Below, piece after piece: positions 56,330 through 64,000 of a stretch of DNA of 64,000 nucleotides; position 1 is the first letter of the stretch, and each line of letters opens with the position of its first letter. The stretch comes from Pseudomonas mohnii (GTDB lineage: Bacteria > Pseudomonadota > Gammaproteobacteria > Pseudomonadales > Pseudomonadaceae): positions 3,519,501-3,583,500 of the forward strand of contig NZ_FNRV01000001.1 in NCBI RefSeq assembly GCF_900105115.1, in the 5' to 3' direction. The translations under genes and the position numbers were made by a program. The notes beneath the pieces were generated by a model, which made no database searches, was not told where the DNA came from, and saw only the letters and a program-made list of their open reading frames with translations.

Positions 56330-56779
56330 TTAACGTAAATCGAGCACTGCCGCCCATTGCTCGGCAGTCACCGGCATCACTGATAACCGACTGCCTTTCT
56401 GCACGAGTGGCAGTTGCGCCAATGCGCTTTGCTGTTTCAGGTAATCGAGTTTCAACACCCTGGAGAACGTCTCGACATGGGCGACATCGATTGCGCTCCA
56501 GGCGTTTTTCTCCGCGGTTGCCTTTGGATCGTAATAATGACTTTCAGGCTCCAGTGCCGTGGGGTCCGGATACGCCGCTTCGACAATCTTGCCAATCCCG
56601 GCAATCCCCGGCTCGGGGCAGCTGGAATGGTAGAAGAAGAACTCGTCCCCCACTGCCATGGCCCGCAGGAAATTACGCGCCTGATAGTTGCGAACCCCGT
56701 CCCAGCGAGCTTTGCCGAGCTTCTCCAGACCTTTGATCGAGAGTTCGTCGGGCTCGGATTTCATCAGCCAATAGGCCAT
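56330..56779 (-). CDS. EVE domain-containing protein
   Basis: The protein has 149 residues. It opens MAYWLMKSEPDELSI, has WDGVRNYQARNFLRAM and GDEFFFYHSSC, and ends AEQWAAVLDL; these mark the EVE (thymocyte-protein-like) domain. The family has a PUA-like fold that reads modified bases in DNA or RNA; EVE proteins often sit beside restriction or tRNA/rRNA-related genes, but here it is on its own. AAGGAG lies upstream. Confidence 0.93.
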   Translation of the reverse strand: MAYWLMKSEPDELSIKGLEKLGKARWDGVRNYQARNFLRAMAVGDEFFFYHSSCPEPGIAGIGKIVEAAYPDPTALEPESHYYDPKATAEKNAWSAIDVAHVETFSRVLKLDYLKQQSALAQLPLVQKGSRLSVMPVTAEQWAAVLDLR

Positions 56780-56975
56780 GTTTTTTGCTCCTTGCGAGGT
56801 GAGTGGACAGGTGGTCCGGCCATTTTATGACAAACCGACAGTCGGTTGACGTCAGCGTTTGCGTGCCGGTTCACGTTGTCGCAAAATGCCGGCCTTTAAA
56901 GCTTGACGCTGCTGCACGGCCAACAAACGGAAACCGCTGCTGTCATCGTGTTGATGTGCCTTTGGGGGGCAATCG

Positions 56976-57131
56976 ATGAAACGCAAACCGGATTTACTAT
57001 GGATTTTGGTTATTTTGTTCGGCCTTGGGGTCGTGACCACCGGCTATGCCCAAAGCCTGTGGACCAACAAGACCGATGCACCGGTCGAGGTCGCACCGTT
57101 GCAACAACAGTCGACCGCTTTCAAACGCTGA
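56976..57131 (+). CDS. Small single-helix membrane protein
   Basis: A 51-residue frame starting MKRKPDLLWILVILFGLG and ending QQQSTAFKR. After a basic N-terminus there is one hydrophobic helix (about 8-25) and a short polar periplasmic tail. GGGGGG lies six bases upstream as a ribosome site. Small size, coherent topology and the position between the EVE gene and 5-FCL, where pseudomonads often have a short hypothetical gene, support it. I do not know its role; it is only lightly supported. Confidence 0.6.
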   Translation: MKRKPDLLWILVILFGLGVVTTGYAQSLWTNKTDAPVEVAPLQQQSTAFKR

Positions 57132-57165
57132 ACCTGTCTTTCGACGCCGCTGATCCCGGTGGCGT

Positions 57166-57771
57166 CTAGCCTGCGTAATACCAGGCCTTGTCCGTCACCG
57201 TTCCCTGCAACGGCACATCCCAGCTCGCCTGAGCCAAGCGCTCGACCTTCTGACATTCGTGGGCCAGTCCCAGTAGCGTCGGCTTGCGCCAGTCATGACG
57301 GCGGGCCAGATAAGCCAGGCTGCGATCATAGAAGCCGCCGCCCATGCCCAGGCGTCCGCCAACATCGTCAAACCCCACCAACGGCAGCAGCACCAGGTCC
57401 AGCGCCCAGACTTTGCGTTGTCGGGCGAGGTTATGCCTGGGTTCGAGAATCCGGAAGCGATTGGGTTTGAGTTTTTCGCCGGGGCGAATGCGCTGGAACA
57501 CCATTTTGGTTCGCGGCCAGGCGCTGAGCACCGGCAGATAGGTGGCCTTGCCCCGACGCTGGGCGGCACGCAGCAGCAGGCGCGGATCGATTTCACCGTC
57601 GGTGGGCAGGTATAGAGAGATGTGTCTGGCGCGGCGAAACAGCGGTTGCTGGGCCAATTGCTTGTACAGCCCGCGAGCGGCCTGGCGCTGCTGACTGGCT
57701 GTCAGTGCGCGGCGGGCCTTGCGCAGCATGCGTCGAAGTTGCGGGCGGGGAAGCAGCGCAGGTTCGGTCAT
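57166..57771 (-). CDS. ygfA: 5-formyltetrahydrofolate cyclo-ligase
   Basis: The protein has 201 residues from ATG 57771 (MTEPALLPRPQLRRMLRKAR). The ATP-binding start RKARRALTASQQRQAA, the RPRTKMVF-like substrate segment, and the signature VGFDDVGGRLGMGGGFYDRS are those of the 5-FCL family. It converts 5-formyl- to 5,10-methenyl-tetrahydrofolate. It lies directly downstream of the 6S RNA gene, the conserved ssrS-ygfA arrangement, so 6S RNA and 5-FCL are probably made from one transcript. An upstream in-frame start was rejected because it would run into the 6S 3' end. Confidence 0.94.
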   Translation of the reverse strand: MTEPALLPRPQLRRMLRKARRALTASQQRQAARGLYKQLAQQPLFRRARHISLYLPTDGEIDPRLLLRAAQRRGKATYLPVLSAWPRTKMVFQRIRPGEKLKPNRFRILEPRHNLARQRKVWALDLVLLPLVGFDDVGGRLGMGGGFYDRSLAYLARRHDWRKPTLLGLAHECQKVERLAQASWDVPLQGTVTDKAWYYAG

Positions 57772-57857
57772 GGATTCGGGCTTCAGCAGATCGGATACGT
57801 GAAGCGTACCCGTAAAAACGCCGATGCCGGTATTAAAACCGGCATCGGACTGCAATC

Positions 57858-58035
57858 AGGCTCCCCGGGTGAACCGCTGTCGACTTAGCCCTTGAACCCG
57901 AAAGTTCAAGGTGGAAGATGCAGTAGGCTTTAAGGCTTTCCGTCTAGCGGACATGCACACCAGCCCAACGTGCAACCTCCAGGGTATAGCAAATCGGCTC
58001 AGGGACATCGCCAACTGGCAAGCACCCCAGGGAGT
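57858..58035 (-). ncRNA. ssrS: 6S RNA
   Basis: The minus strand between zapA and ygfA carries the 6S RNA sequence of Pseudomonas: CCCTGAGCCGAT on the 5' side, GTTGGGCTGGTGTGCATG in the middle, and GGTTCAAGGGCTAAG and CACCCGGGGAGCC at the 3' end, which form the long hairpin with a central bubble that mimics an open promoter. A TATACT -10 box (58047-58042) lies just upstream. Ends are estimated from the -10 position and the closing stem. It holds sigma-70 polymerase in stationary phase. Confidence 0.88.
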
Positions 58036-58066
58036 GTTGGGAGTATACCGCAAGCGTTGGCGCGAA

Positions 58067-58384
58067 TCAGCCTTTGGTGACGTCCGGATCGGTCGACAGC
58101 ACCAAATCGACACGATCGAGCAGGTCTCGCACCTGTTCGCGGGTCGAGCCGCTGGCCTGAACATCCGGGCGTTCTTCCTTGTGCAGCAGGTCGTGTGTGA
58201 TGTTCAACGCGGCCATGACGGCAATGCGATCGGCGCCGATGACTTTGCCGCTGCTGCGGATTTCACGCATCTTGCCGTCCAGGTAGCGAGCGGCGCTCAC
58301 CAGGTTGCTGCGTTCTTCCTGGGGGCAGATGATCGAATATTCTTTATCGAGGATCTGCACGGTGACGCTATTGCTTGAACTCAT
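58067..58384 (-). CDS. zapA: Cell division protein ZapA
   Basis: The protein has 105 residues. It starts MSSSNSVTVQILDKEYSIICP, has the conserved ARYLDGKMREIRSSGKV and ALNITHDLLHK, and ends in a coiled coil (VRDLLDRVDLVLS). ZapA cross-links FtsZ filaments at the division ring. It overlaps the ZapB-like gene by four bases; together they form the divisome pair upstream of 6S RNA. Confidence 0.95.
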   Translation of the reverse strand: MSSSNSVTVQILDKEYSIICPQEERSNLVSAARYLDGKMREIRSSGKVIGADRIAVMAALNITHDLLHKEERPDVQASGSTREQVRDLLDRVDLVLSTDPDVTKG

Positions 58385-58590
58385 GAGTCTTGCTCCAGGG
58401 CCTTGAGGCGCGAAATCATCGATTCGACCTTACGCCGGGCGATTTCGTTTTTTTCAATGAGGTGAGCGCGTTCCTCGCGCCAGGTCTTTTCCTGAGCTAG
58501 TAAGAGTCCGTTTTGGCTCTTTAGTTGCTCGACGCGGGTAATCAGCAGTTCGAGTCTGGCCATCAGCGCTTGCAGGTCGGTGTCTTCCAT
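58381..58590 (-). CDS. ZapB-like coiled-coil protein (TIGR02449)
   Basis: The protein has 69 residues from ATG 58590 (MEDTDLQALMARLELLITRV). It is one long coiled coil: LITRVEQLKSQNGLLLAQEK and REERAHLIEKNEIARRKVES. A GTG three codons upstream is possible. TIGR02449 proteins are paired with ZapA and resemble E. coli ZapB, which links FtsZ to MatP. Its stop overlaps the zapA start (ATGA). Function is inferred from position and coiled-coil form. Confidence 0.87.
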   Translation of the reverse strand: MEDTDLQALMARLELLITRVEQLKSQNGLLLAQEKTWREERAHLIEKNEIARRKVESMISRLKALEQDS

Positions 58591-58617
58591 TGTCTTCACT
58601 GTCTGATGGGGGGCGAG

Positions 58618-58719
58618 CTGTAGGAGCGAGCCTGCTCGCGATGGTCGCCAACGTTACCGCTGGGTCCCTGACACCCTATGGCGTTCTCGGGTTCATCGCG
58701 AGCAAGCTCGCTCCTACAG
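58618..58719. repeat. REP inverted pair between the ZapB-like gene and UPF0149
   Basis: A 26-base arm (58618-58643, core GGAGCGAGCCTGCTCGCG) faces a nearly perfect inverted copy (58694-58719). The inner 50 bases have an imperfect repeat (AACG..CGTT). It lies in a divergent gap, so it is not a shared terminator. Confidence 0.9.
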
Positions 58720-58783
58720 AGGAGTCGATGTAGGATACAAGGCCTTCATTCTAGACATAGCGCCGTCTGGCGCCTAGCTACCC

Positions 58784-59344
58784 ATGCCCATTCAGAATTC
58801 CCCGTACCAAGCCTTCGCCACCCTGCTGACATCTAGCGGTCATAACGTCTCGCCTGCCGAATTGCACGGCCTGCTGCTCGGCCGCAGTTGCGCCGGTGCC
58901 GGTTTTGATGTCGAAGGCTGGCTGATCGATGCCGCCGAGCTGCTGGAAACCGAGCCACAGGACAACGTCCGCAATGCCTTGATCGGCCTGCAAGAGATGG
59001 TCAAGGGCGAACTCACCGGCGACGACGTGACCGTCGTTCTGCTGCTGCCAACCGATGAGACCCCGCTTACCGAACGTGCCGCGGCACTGGGTCAGTGGTG
59101 TCAGGGTTTCCTCAGCGGTTTCGGTCTGAACTGCCGCGACAGCAGCATGCTGAGCACTGAGGCGACCGAGGTGCTGCAGGATCTGGCGGCGATTTCCCAA
59201 GTGCAAGATGCTCTGGAAGAATCCGACGACGGTGAAAGCGACTACATGGAAGTCATGGAGTACCTGCGCGTCGCGCCGCTGCTGCTGTTTTCCGAAACCA
59301 GGAAGCCGGACGCGCCTGCTGCCGCCAAACCGTCGCTGCACTGA
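58784..59344 (+). CDS. YecA/UPF0149 family protein
   Basis: The protein has 186 residues starting [20 protein letters not shown]. The conserved segments [27 protein letters not shown] and [16 protein letters not shown] mark the UPF0149 (YgfB) family. The fold is all-helical. Its role is uncertain, but in P. aeruginosa YgfB affects AmpDh3 and beta-lactam resistance. It precedes pepP by 26 bases; the order UPF0149-pepP-ubiH-ubiI is conserved. Confidence 0.93.
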   Translation: MPIQNSPYQAFATLLTSSGHNVSPAELHGLLLGRSCAGAGFDVEGWLIDAAELLETEPQDNVRNALIGLQEMVKGELTGDDVTVVLLLPTDETPLTERAAALGQWCQGFLSGFGLNCRDSSMLSTEATEVLQDLAAISQVQDALEESDDGESDYMEVMEYLRVAPLLLFSETRKPDAPAAAKPSLH

Positions 59345-59370
59345 TCAACGCCAGGGAACGCCATCTGCCC

Positions 59371-60705
59371 ATGATCCATATCCCGAAATCGGAATACAGC
59401 CGTCGCCGCAAGGCCTTGATGGCGCAGATGGAACCCAACAGCATCGCCATCCTGCCCGCCGCCGCAGTGGCCATCCGCAACCGCGATGTCGAGCACGTTT
59501 ACCGTCAGGACAGCGATTTCCAGTACCTGAGCGGTTTTCCCGAACCTCAGGCCGTGCTGGTGTTGATGCCGGGGCGATTGCACGGTGAGTACATCCTGTT
59601 CTGCCGCGAACGCAACGCCGAACGCGAGTTGTGGGACGGCCTGCGTGCCGGGCAGGAAGGCGCGATTCGCGACTTCGGCGCCGACGACGCCTTTCCGATC
59701 ACTGACATCGACGACATCCTGCCAGGCCTGATCGAGGGTCGTGACCGGGTGTATTCGGCCATGGGCAGCAACCCGGAATTCGACCGGCATCTGATGGAGT
59801 GGATCAACGTGATTCGCTCCAAAGCCAATCTTGGCGCCCAGCCACCGAACGAATACGTTGCCCTGGATCATTTGCTTCACGACATGCGCCTGTATAAATC
59901 AGCGGCAGAAGTGAAAGTGATGCGCGAAGCTGCGCGGATTTCCGCCCAGGCCCACGTGCGTGCGATGCAGGCCAGCCGTGCCGGGTTGCACGAATTCAGT
60001 CTGGAAGCCGAGCTTGATTACGAATTCCGCAAGGGCGGGGCGAAGATGCCGGCCTACGGTTCGATCGTTGCGGCGGGGCGCAACAGTTGCATCCTGCATT
60101 ACCAACAGAATGACGCGGTGCTCAAGGACGGCGATCTGGTGTTGATCGACGCCGGGTGCGAAATTGACTGCTACGCCAGCGATATCACGCGCACCTGGCC
60201 GGTCAACGGCAAGTATTCCGCGGAACAGAAGGCCATTTACGAATTGGTGCTGGCGGCGCAGGAAGCGGCGTTTGCCGAGATCGCCCCGAACAAGCATTGG
60301 AATCAGGCCCACGAGGCCACGGTCCGGGTGATTACTGCCGGTCTGGTCGAGTTGGGGCTGCTGCAGGGCGATGTCGACGAACTGATTGCCAGCGAAGCCT
60401 ACAAGGCGTTTTACATGCACCGTGCCGGGCACTGGCTGGGCATGGATGTGCATGACGTCGGCGAATACAAAGTCGGCGGCGAATGGCGCGTGCTGGAGGT
60501 CGGCATGGCGCTGACCGTGGAGCCGGGGATTTACATCGCCCCGGATAACCAGAGCGTGGCAAAGAAATGGCGTGGCATTGGCGTGCGCATCGAGGACGAC
60601 GTGGTGGTGACCAGAAGCGGCTGTGAAATCCTGACCAAAGGCGTGCCGAAAACGGTCGCCGAGATCGAGGCCCTGATGGCCGAAGCACGGACACAAGCGG
60701 CATGA
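59371..60705 (+). CDS. pepP: Xaa-Pro aminopeptidase
   Basis: The protein has 444 residues. The pita-bread C-terminal domain holds the five metal ligands Asp260, Asp271, His354, Glu384 and Glu408, close to the E. coli numbering; the motifs are VLIDAGCEID, SDITRTWP, HRAGHWLGMDVHD, VEPGIYI and RIEDDV. It removes N-terminal residues before proline. Its stop overlaps the ubiH start (ATGA), the conserved pepP-ubiH coupling. Confidence 0.97.
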   Translation: MIHIPKSEYSRRRKALMAQMEPNSIAILPAAAVAIRNRDVEHVYRQDSDFQYLSGFPEPQAVLVLMPGRLHGEYILFCRERNAERELWDGLRAGQEGAIRDFGADDAFPITDIDDILPGLIEGRDRVYSAMGSNPEFDRHLMEWINVIRSKANLGAQPPNEYVALDHLLHDMRLYKSAAEVKVMREAARISAQAHVRAMQASRAGLHEFSLEAELDYEFRKGGAKMPAYGSIVAAGRNSCILHYQQNDAVLKDGDLVLIDAGCEIDCYASDITRTWPVNGKYSAEQKAIYELVLAAQEAAFAEIAPNKHWNQAHEATVRVITAGLVELGLLQGDVDELIASEAYKAFYMHRAGHWLGMDVHDVGEYKVGGEWRVLEVGMALTVEPGIYIAPDNQSVAKKWRGIGVRIEDDVVVTRSGCEILTKGVPKTVAEIEALMAEARTQAA

Positions 60706-61889
60706 GTCGAGTCAATCTGGCGATTATCGGTGGTGGCCTGGTCGGTGCCAGCCTGGCGTTGGCCTTGCAGGCCGGGGCCAAGGCCCGTGGCTGGAAGATC
60801 CTGTTGATCGAACCTTTCGCTCCCGGTCACACCTGGCAACCCAGCTACGACGCGCGCTCCACGGCGTTGTCCTTTGGCGCCCGGCAGATTTATCAGCGTT
60901 TGGGCGTGTGGCAGGAGATTTCCCGCCGAGCCGAGCCGATCAAACAGATTCACGTCTCCGACCGTGGGCGCTTTTCCACGGCGCGGCTGTCGGCGATGGA
61001 AGAGGGCGTTCCCGCGCTGGGTTACGTGGTGGAAAACGCCTGGCTCGGGCAATGCCTGTGGCAAGGCCTGGACACTGACGTGGTCAGTTGGCGCTGCCCG
61101 GCGGAAGTCACGCGCATGGAGCCGCTGACCGATGGCTATCGCCTGACCCTCAATGACGAAACCACTCTGGAGTGCGACCTGGCTGTGCTCGCTGACGGCG
61201 GCCGTTCCGGCCTGCGCGAGCAGTTGGGCATCGGCGTCAAGAAACGCCCGTACAACCAGAGTGCGCTGATCGCCAACATTACGCCGAGCGAAGCCCATAA
61301 CGGCATGGCATTCGAGCGCTTCACCGACGATGGACCGATGGCGTTGCTGCCGCTGCAGGATAACCGTTGTGCGCTGGTCTGGACTCGCCAGGGCATGGAC
61401 GCGCAAAGGCTGGCCGCCCTCGATGAACGCAGTTTTCTCAGTGAATTGCAGGGTGTGTTCGGCTATCGCCTCGGCACCCTGAAGCAGGTCGGCGCCCGGC
61501 ATCTGTATCCGCTGTCGCTGGTGGAGGCCGAAGAGCAGGTGCGCCCGCATCTGGCGATTCTCGGCAACGCCGCTCACAGCCTGCATCCGATTGCCGGCCA
61601 GGGTTTCAACCTGTCTCTGCGCGATGCCCAGGCGTTGGCCGATGCGTTGCTCGCCAGCGAACAGGTGCTGGGGGATTTCGCGACCTTGCAGGCCTACCGC
61701 GAACGCCAGCGCCTGGATCAGAACCTCACCGTGGGCTTCTCCGATCAGGTCACGCGCTTGTTCGGCAGCACTCAGCCGTTGGTTTCCATGGGCCGTAACC
61801 TGGGCCTGCTGGGCCTCGATCTGTTGCCACCGGCCAAGCGCTGGTTCGCCCGGCAGGCCATGGGCCTGGGTACGCGTCCCGATGTTTAA
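60702..61889 (+). CDS. ubiH: 2-octaprenyl-6-methoxyphenyl hydroxylase UbiH
   Basis: The protein has 395 residues. FAD dinucleotide fold [20 protein letters not shown] motif [15 protein letters not shown] and second FAD motif [20 protein letters not shown]. It belongs to the UbiH/COQ6 flavin monooxygenases and hydroxylates the C1 position of the ubiquinone ring. It overlaps pepP by four bases and the next gene by eight. Confidence 0.95.
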   Translation: MSRVNLAIIGGGLVGASLALALQAGAKARGWKILLIEPFAPGHTWQPSYDARSTALSFGARQIYQRLGVWQEISRRAEPIKQIHVSDRGRFSTARLSAMEEGVPALGYVVENAWLGQCLWQGLDTDVVSWRCPAEVTRMEPLTDGYRLTLNDETTLECDLAVLADGGRSGLREQLGIGVKKRPYNQSALIANITPSEAHNGMAFERFTDDGPMALLPLQDNRCALVWTRQGMDAQRLAALDERSFLSELQGVFGYRLGTLKQVGARHLYPLSLVEAEEQVRPHLAILGNAAHSLHPIAGQGFNLSLRDAQALADALLASEQVLGDFATLQAYRERQRLDQNLTVGFSDQVTRLFGSTQPLVSMGRNLGLLGLDLLPPAKRWFARQAMGLGTRPDV

Positions 61890-62367
61890 GTGGCTGACCC
61901 AACAATTCGGCAAGGCGCGGCTGATGCGCTGGTTCATGGGCCTCTATCCGCCGTACCTCGGTGCCGGGGTTCGAGTGCGGCACATCAGCGATGACTTTCG
62001 CGACATCCAGGTGTCCATGGGGTTGAGCTGGTACAACCGCAATTACGTCGGCACCCAGTTCGGTGGCAGCCTGTATTCGATGGTCGACCCATTCTTCATG
62101 TTGATGCTCATGGAAAATCTCGGGCGCGACTACATCGTCTGGGACAAGGCCGCCGACATCGATTTCATCGCGCCAGGCAAAGGCACGGTGTATGCCCGTT
62201 TCAACATCGACGACACCTTGCTCGACGAGATCCGTCGGCAGACCGCGGGTGGCGAAAAGTACCTGCCGCAATTGCAGGTCGATATTCACGACGGTGCTGG
62301 CCATCTGGTGGCGCGCGTCGGAAAAACCCTTTACGTGCGGCTCAAGCCGCAAGCGAGACAGGCTTAA
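61882..62367 (+). CDS. DUF4442 thioesterase-like (hotdog) protein
   Basis: The protein has 161 residues from ATG 61882, overlapping the ubiH stop by eight bases. The core [21 protein letters not shown] in two segments and [18 protein letters not shown] and the final TLYVRLK suggest a hotdog fold of the DUF4442/YiiD type. Thioesterase or acyl-binding activity is inferred from the fold. Its place between two Ubi monooxygenases, conserved in pseudomonads, suggests membership of the same operon, but a role in ubiquinone is unproven. Confidence 0.88.
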   Translation: MFKWLTQQFGKARLMRWFMGLYPPYLGAGVRVRHISDDFRDIQVSMGLSWYNRNYVGTQFGGSLYSMVDPFFMLMLMENLGRDYIVWDKAADIDFIAPGKGTVYARFNIDDTLLDEIRRQTAGGEKYLPQLQVDIHDGAGHLVARVGKTLYVRLKPQARQA

Positions 62368-62370
62368 AGC

Positions 62371-63594
62371 ATGGAAATGCGCGCAGATCTGCTGATTGTC
62401 GGAGCCGGAATGGTCGGCAGCGCCCTGGCGCTGGCGTTGCAGGACAGCGGGCTGGAAGTCCTGTTGCTGGACGGCAGCCCTTTGAGTGTCAAACCCTTTG
62501 ACGTCCAGGCACCGTTCGAACCGCGAGTCAGCGCCTTGTCTGCCGCCAGTCAGCGGATTCTCGAGCGGCTGGGTGTGTGGGACGGCATCGTCAGTCGCCG
62601 CAGCAGTCCTTATAGCGACATGCAGGTCTGGGATGGCAGTGGCACCGGGCAAATCCACTTCTCGGCCGCCAGCGTGCATGCCGAGGTACTGGGCCATATC
62701 GTCGAGAACCGCGTGGTTCAGGACGCCTTGCTCGACCGTTTGCACGACTGCGACCTGGGCATGCTGGCCAACGCTCGTCTGGAACAAATGCGCCGCTCTG
62801 GCGACGACTGGCTGCTGACCCTGGCCGATGGCCGTACCCTGCGCGCGCCCTTGGTGATCGCGGCGGATGGCGCCAATTCGGCGGTGCGGCGCCTGACCGG
62901 TGTCGCGACGCGCGAGTGGGATTATATGCACCATGCAATCGTCACCAGTGTGCGTAGCTCAAAACCTCATCAAACGACCGCCTGGCAGCGCTTTACCGAC
63001 AATGGCCCGTTGGCGTTCCTGCCGCTGGAACGGGACGGTCAGCAGGATTGGTGTTCGATCGTCTGGTCGACCACGCCGAGCGAAGCTGAACAGCTGATGG
63101 CGCTGGATGACGAAGGCTTTTGTCGCGCACTGGAGCGGGCCTTCGAGGGCCGGCTCGGCACCGTGCTCAGCGCCGACCCGCGCCTGTGCGTACCCCTGCG
63201 TCAGCGCCATGCCAAGCGATACGTCGCTGAGGGCCTGGCGTTGATCGGCGACGCGGCCCATACCATTCACCCGTTGGCCGGGCAGGGCGTGAACCTCGGG
63301 TTTCTCGATGCCGCCGTGCTGACCGAAGTGCTGCTGCAAGCGTCGAGCCGGGGTGAGCGCCTGGCGGATGTGAAAGTGCTGAGTCGTTACGAGCGCCGGC
63401 GAATGCCTCACAACCTGGCGCTGATGGCGGCGATGGAAGGGTTTGAGCGCTTGTTCCAGGCCGATCCGTTGCCTGTGCGCTGGTTGCGTAATGCCGGGTT
63501 GAAAATGGTCGAGCAGATGCCCGAGGCCAAGGCGTTGTTCGTGCGCGAGGCCCTTGGTTTGACCGGGGACTTGCCGGCGCTGGCCAAGGCCTGA
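62371..63594 (+). CDS. ubiI: UbiI-like FAD-dependent ubiquinone hydroxylase (VisC)
   Basis: The protein has 407 residues. It starts MEMRADLLIVGAGMVGSALA; DG motif VIAADGANSAVRR; second FAD motif LIGDAAHTIHPLAGQGVNLG. It is related to UbiI (VisC), the C5 hydroxylase of ubiquinone synthesis, and in this operon with UbiH the two presumably cover C1 and C5. The 4-base gap to the thioesterase-like gene indicates one transcript. UbiF-type activity cannot be excluded from sequence alone. Confidence 0.9.
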   Translation: MEMRADLLIVGAGMVGSALALALQDSGLEVLLLDGSPLSVKPFDVQAPFEPRVSALSAASQRILERLGVWDGIVSRRSSPYSDMQVWDGSGTGQIHFSAASVHAEVLGHIVENRVVQDALLDRLHDCDLGMLANARLEQMRRSGDDWLLTLADGRTLRAPLVIAADGANSAVRRLTGVATREWDYMHHAIVTSVRSSKPHQTTAWQRFTDNGPLAFLPLERDGQQDWCSIVWSTTPSEAEQLMALDDEGFCRALERAFEGRLGTVLSADPRLCVPLRQRHAKRYVAEGLALIGDAAHTIHPLAGQGVNLGFLDAAVLTEVLLQASSRGERLADVKVLSRYERRRMPHNLALMAAMEGFERLFQADPLPVRWLRNAGLKMVEQMPEAKALFVREALGLTGDLPALAKA

Positions 63595-63612
63595 GATTTT
63601 TACCGAGGCTAA

Positions 63613-63646
63613 TGGCCCCATCGCGAGCAAGCTCGCGATGGGGCCA
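63613..63646. repeat. REP-type perfect hairpin ending the ubi operon
   Basis: TGGCCCCATCGCGAGC and GCTCGCGATGGGGCCA are perfectly inverted around AA, a 16-bp stem. There is no T-run, yet it is the only hairpin following the ubiH-ubiI operon. Confidence 0.88.
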
Positions 63647-63702
63647 GAACATCCACCGTGGATCCTGCGGTGCAACATCTGGTAACTCCTCCGCAAACTG
63701 TT

Positions 63703-63756
63703 CGATTGAGAAGCTAAATGTGAGTCCTTATCATTTGGCCTCACTTTTTCAATCGA
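63703..63756 (+). promoter_or_regulatory. Promoter, possible Fur site and leader hairpin of the iron transporter
   Basis: TTGAGA (63706-63711), 17 bases, TATCAT (63729-63734) is a good promoter. The stretch AAATGTGAGTCCTTATCATTT overlapping it (63716-63736) is an imperfect match to a Fur box; a Fur site is expected for this gene. TCGATTGA (63703-63710) and TCAATCGA (63749-63756) form an 8-bp inverted repeat, with GTGAG/CTCAC inside. Confidence 0.5.
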
Positions 63757-63768
63757 GAGACTGCTCCC

Positions 63769-64000
63769 ATGTTGGCACCAAAGCGTCTATTGACCGCACT
63801 GGCCCTGACCCTGATAGGCAGCACCGCCGCCCAGGCTGCCGACGAGGTGGTGGTCTACTCCTCGCGTATCGATGAGCTGATCAAACCGGTGTTCGATGCC
63901 TACACCGCGAAAACCGGGGTCAAGGTGAAGTTCATCACCGACAAGGAAGCACCGCTGATGCAGCGGATCAAGGCCGAGGGCGAGAACGCCACCGCCGACC
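63769..64000 (+). CDS. Iron(III) ABC transporter substrate-binding protein (5' part)
   Basis: 77 residues are visible before the window ends. A signal peptide [19 protein letters not shown] is cut after AAQA, and the mature part starts [20 protein letters not shown]. The VVYSSR start, [20 protein letters not shown] and the following Lys/Glu-rich helix match FbpA/AfuA/FutA-type ferric-iron binding proteins. The gene follows a separate promoter after the ubi operon. The C-terminal metal-binding tyrosines are outside the window. Confidence 0.9.
   Translation, partial: MLAPKRLLTALALTLIGSTAAQAADEVVVYSSRIDELIKPVFDAYTAKTGVKVKFITDKEAPLMQRIKAEGENATAD

Noticed and set aside
57911..58378. A plus-strand frame across the 6S RNA and zapA
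   Set aside because: It is antisense to a well-conserved RNA and to zapA; no family features.

Overview
The window is chromosomal DNA from a Pseudomonas, most likely of the P. fluorescens group. The evidence is the gene content and order (glnK-amtB; lptM-lysA-dapF-DUF484-xerC; cyaY and rnk beside cyaA; argH-algR-hemCDXY; algQ-FKBP-algP; hemB-ppk1-ppx; trxA-rho-ubiD; 5-FCL-6S RNA-zapA-zapB-like-UPF0149-pepP-ubiH-ubiI), the high GC coding style, and many copies of the Pseudomonas REP palindrome (core GCGAGCAGGCTCGC). I see no rRNA, tRNA, insertion sequence, prophage or CRISPR array. It is mostly core genome, so the novelty lies in regulation, gene arrangement and a few accessory genes.

Layout. 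1-352: truncated low-GC gene for a secreted protein. 0.7-4.1 kb: ubiK, ammonium sensing and transport (glnK-amtB), YjbQ, the RNA polymerase-binding regulator SutA. 4.3-8.9 kb: minus-strand operon lptM-lysA-dapF-DUF484-xerC-HAD phosphatase. 9.2-13.2 kb: cyaY, DUF1289, rnk, and the large adenylate cyclase cyaA. 13.4-16.5 kb: two small conserved proteins, a glutathione S-transferase, argH. 17-22 kb: algR and the haem operon hemC-D-X-Y. 22-29 kb: dsbB, algQ, an FKBP isomerase, the histone-like algP, an ABC-F ATPase, an MscS-like channel, a LysE exporter. 29-34.5 kb: cytochrome c/FTR1 iron permease fusion, DUF188, elbB, sterol desaturase-like protein, DedA. 34.7-39.6 kb: hemB, ppk1, ppx. 39.8-43.6 kb: amino-acid ABC transporter and a divergent FadR-type regulator. 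43.7-48.1 kb: trxA, rho, ubiD and a ferredoxin-reductase-like partner. 48.2-56.8 kb: outer-membrane protein, gamma-glutamylcyclotransferase, quinone oxidoreductase, FliL-like protein, RbbA-type exporter operon, EVE-domain protein. 57-63.6 kb: 5-FCL, 6S RNA, zapA, zapB-like, UPF0149, pepP, ubiH, a thioesterase-like gene, ubiI-like. From 63.77 kb: a truncated iron ABC transporter binding protein.

How the genes work together. Four parts touch ubiquinone synthesis (ubiK, ubiD, ubiH, ubiI-like). Five genes serve haem synthesis (hemB, hemC, hemD, hemX, hemY). Polyphosphate is made by ppk1 and degraded by ppx, and hemB-ppk1 lie behind what looks like a classic PhoB-dependent promoter. Other points of interest are algR without an adjacent algZ/fimS kinase gene, a 14-bp promoter motif shared by argH and hemC, a terminator-like hairpin in the rnk leader, a repeated operator-like element between the amino-acid transporter and its divergent regulator, and long REP inverted pairs in many intergenic gaps.
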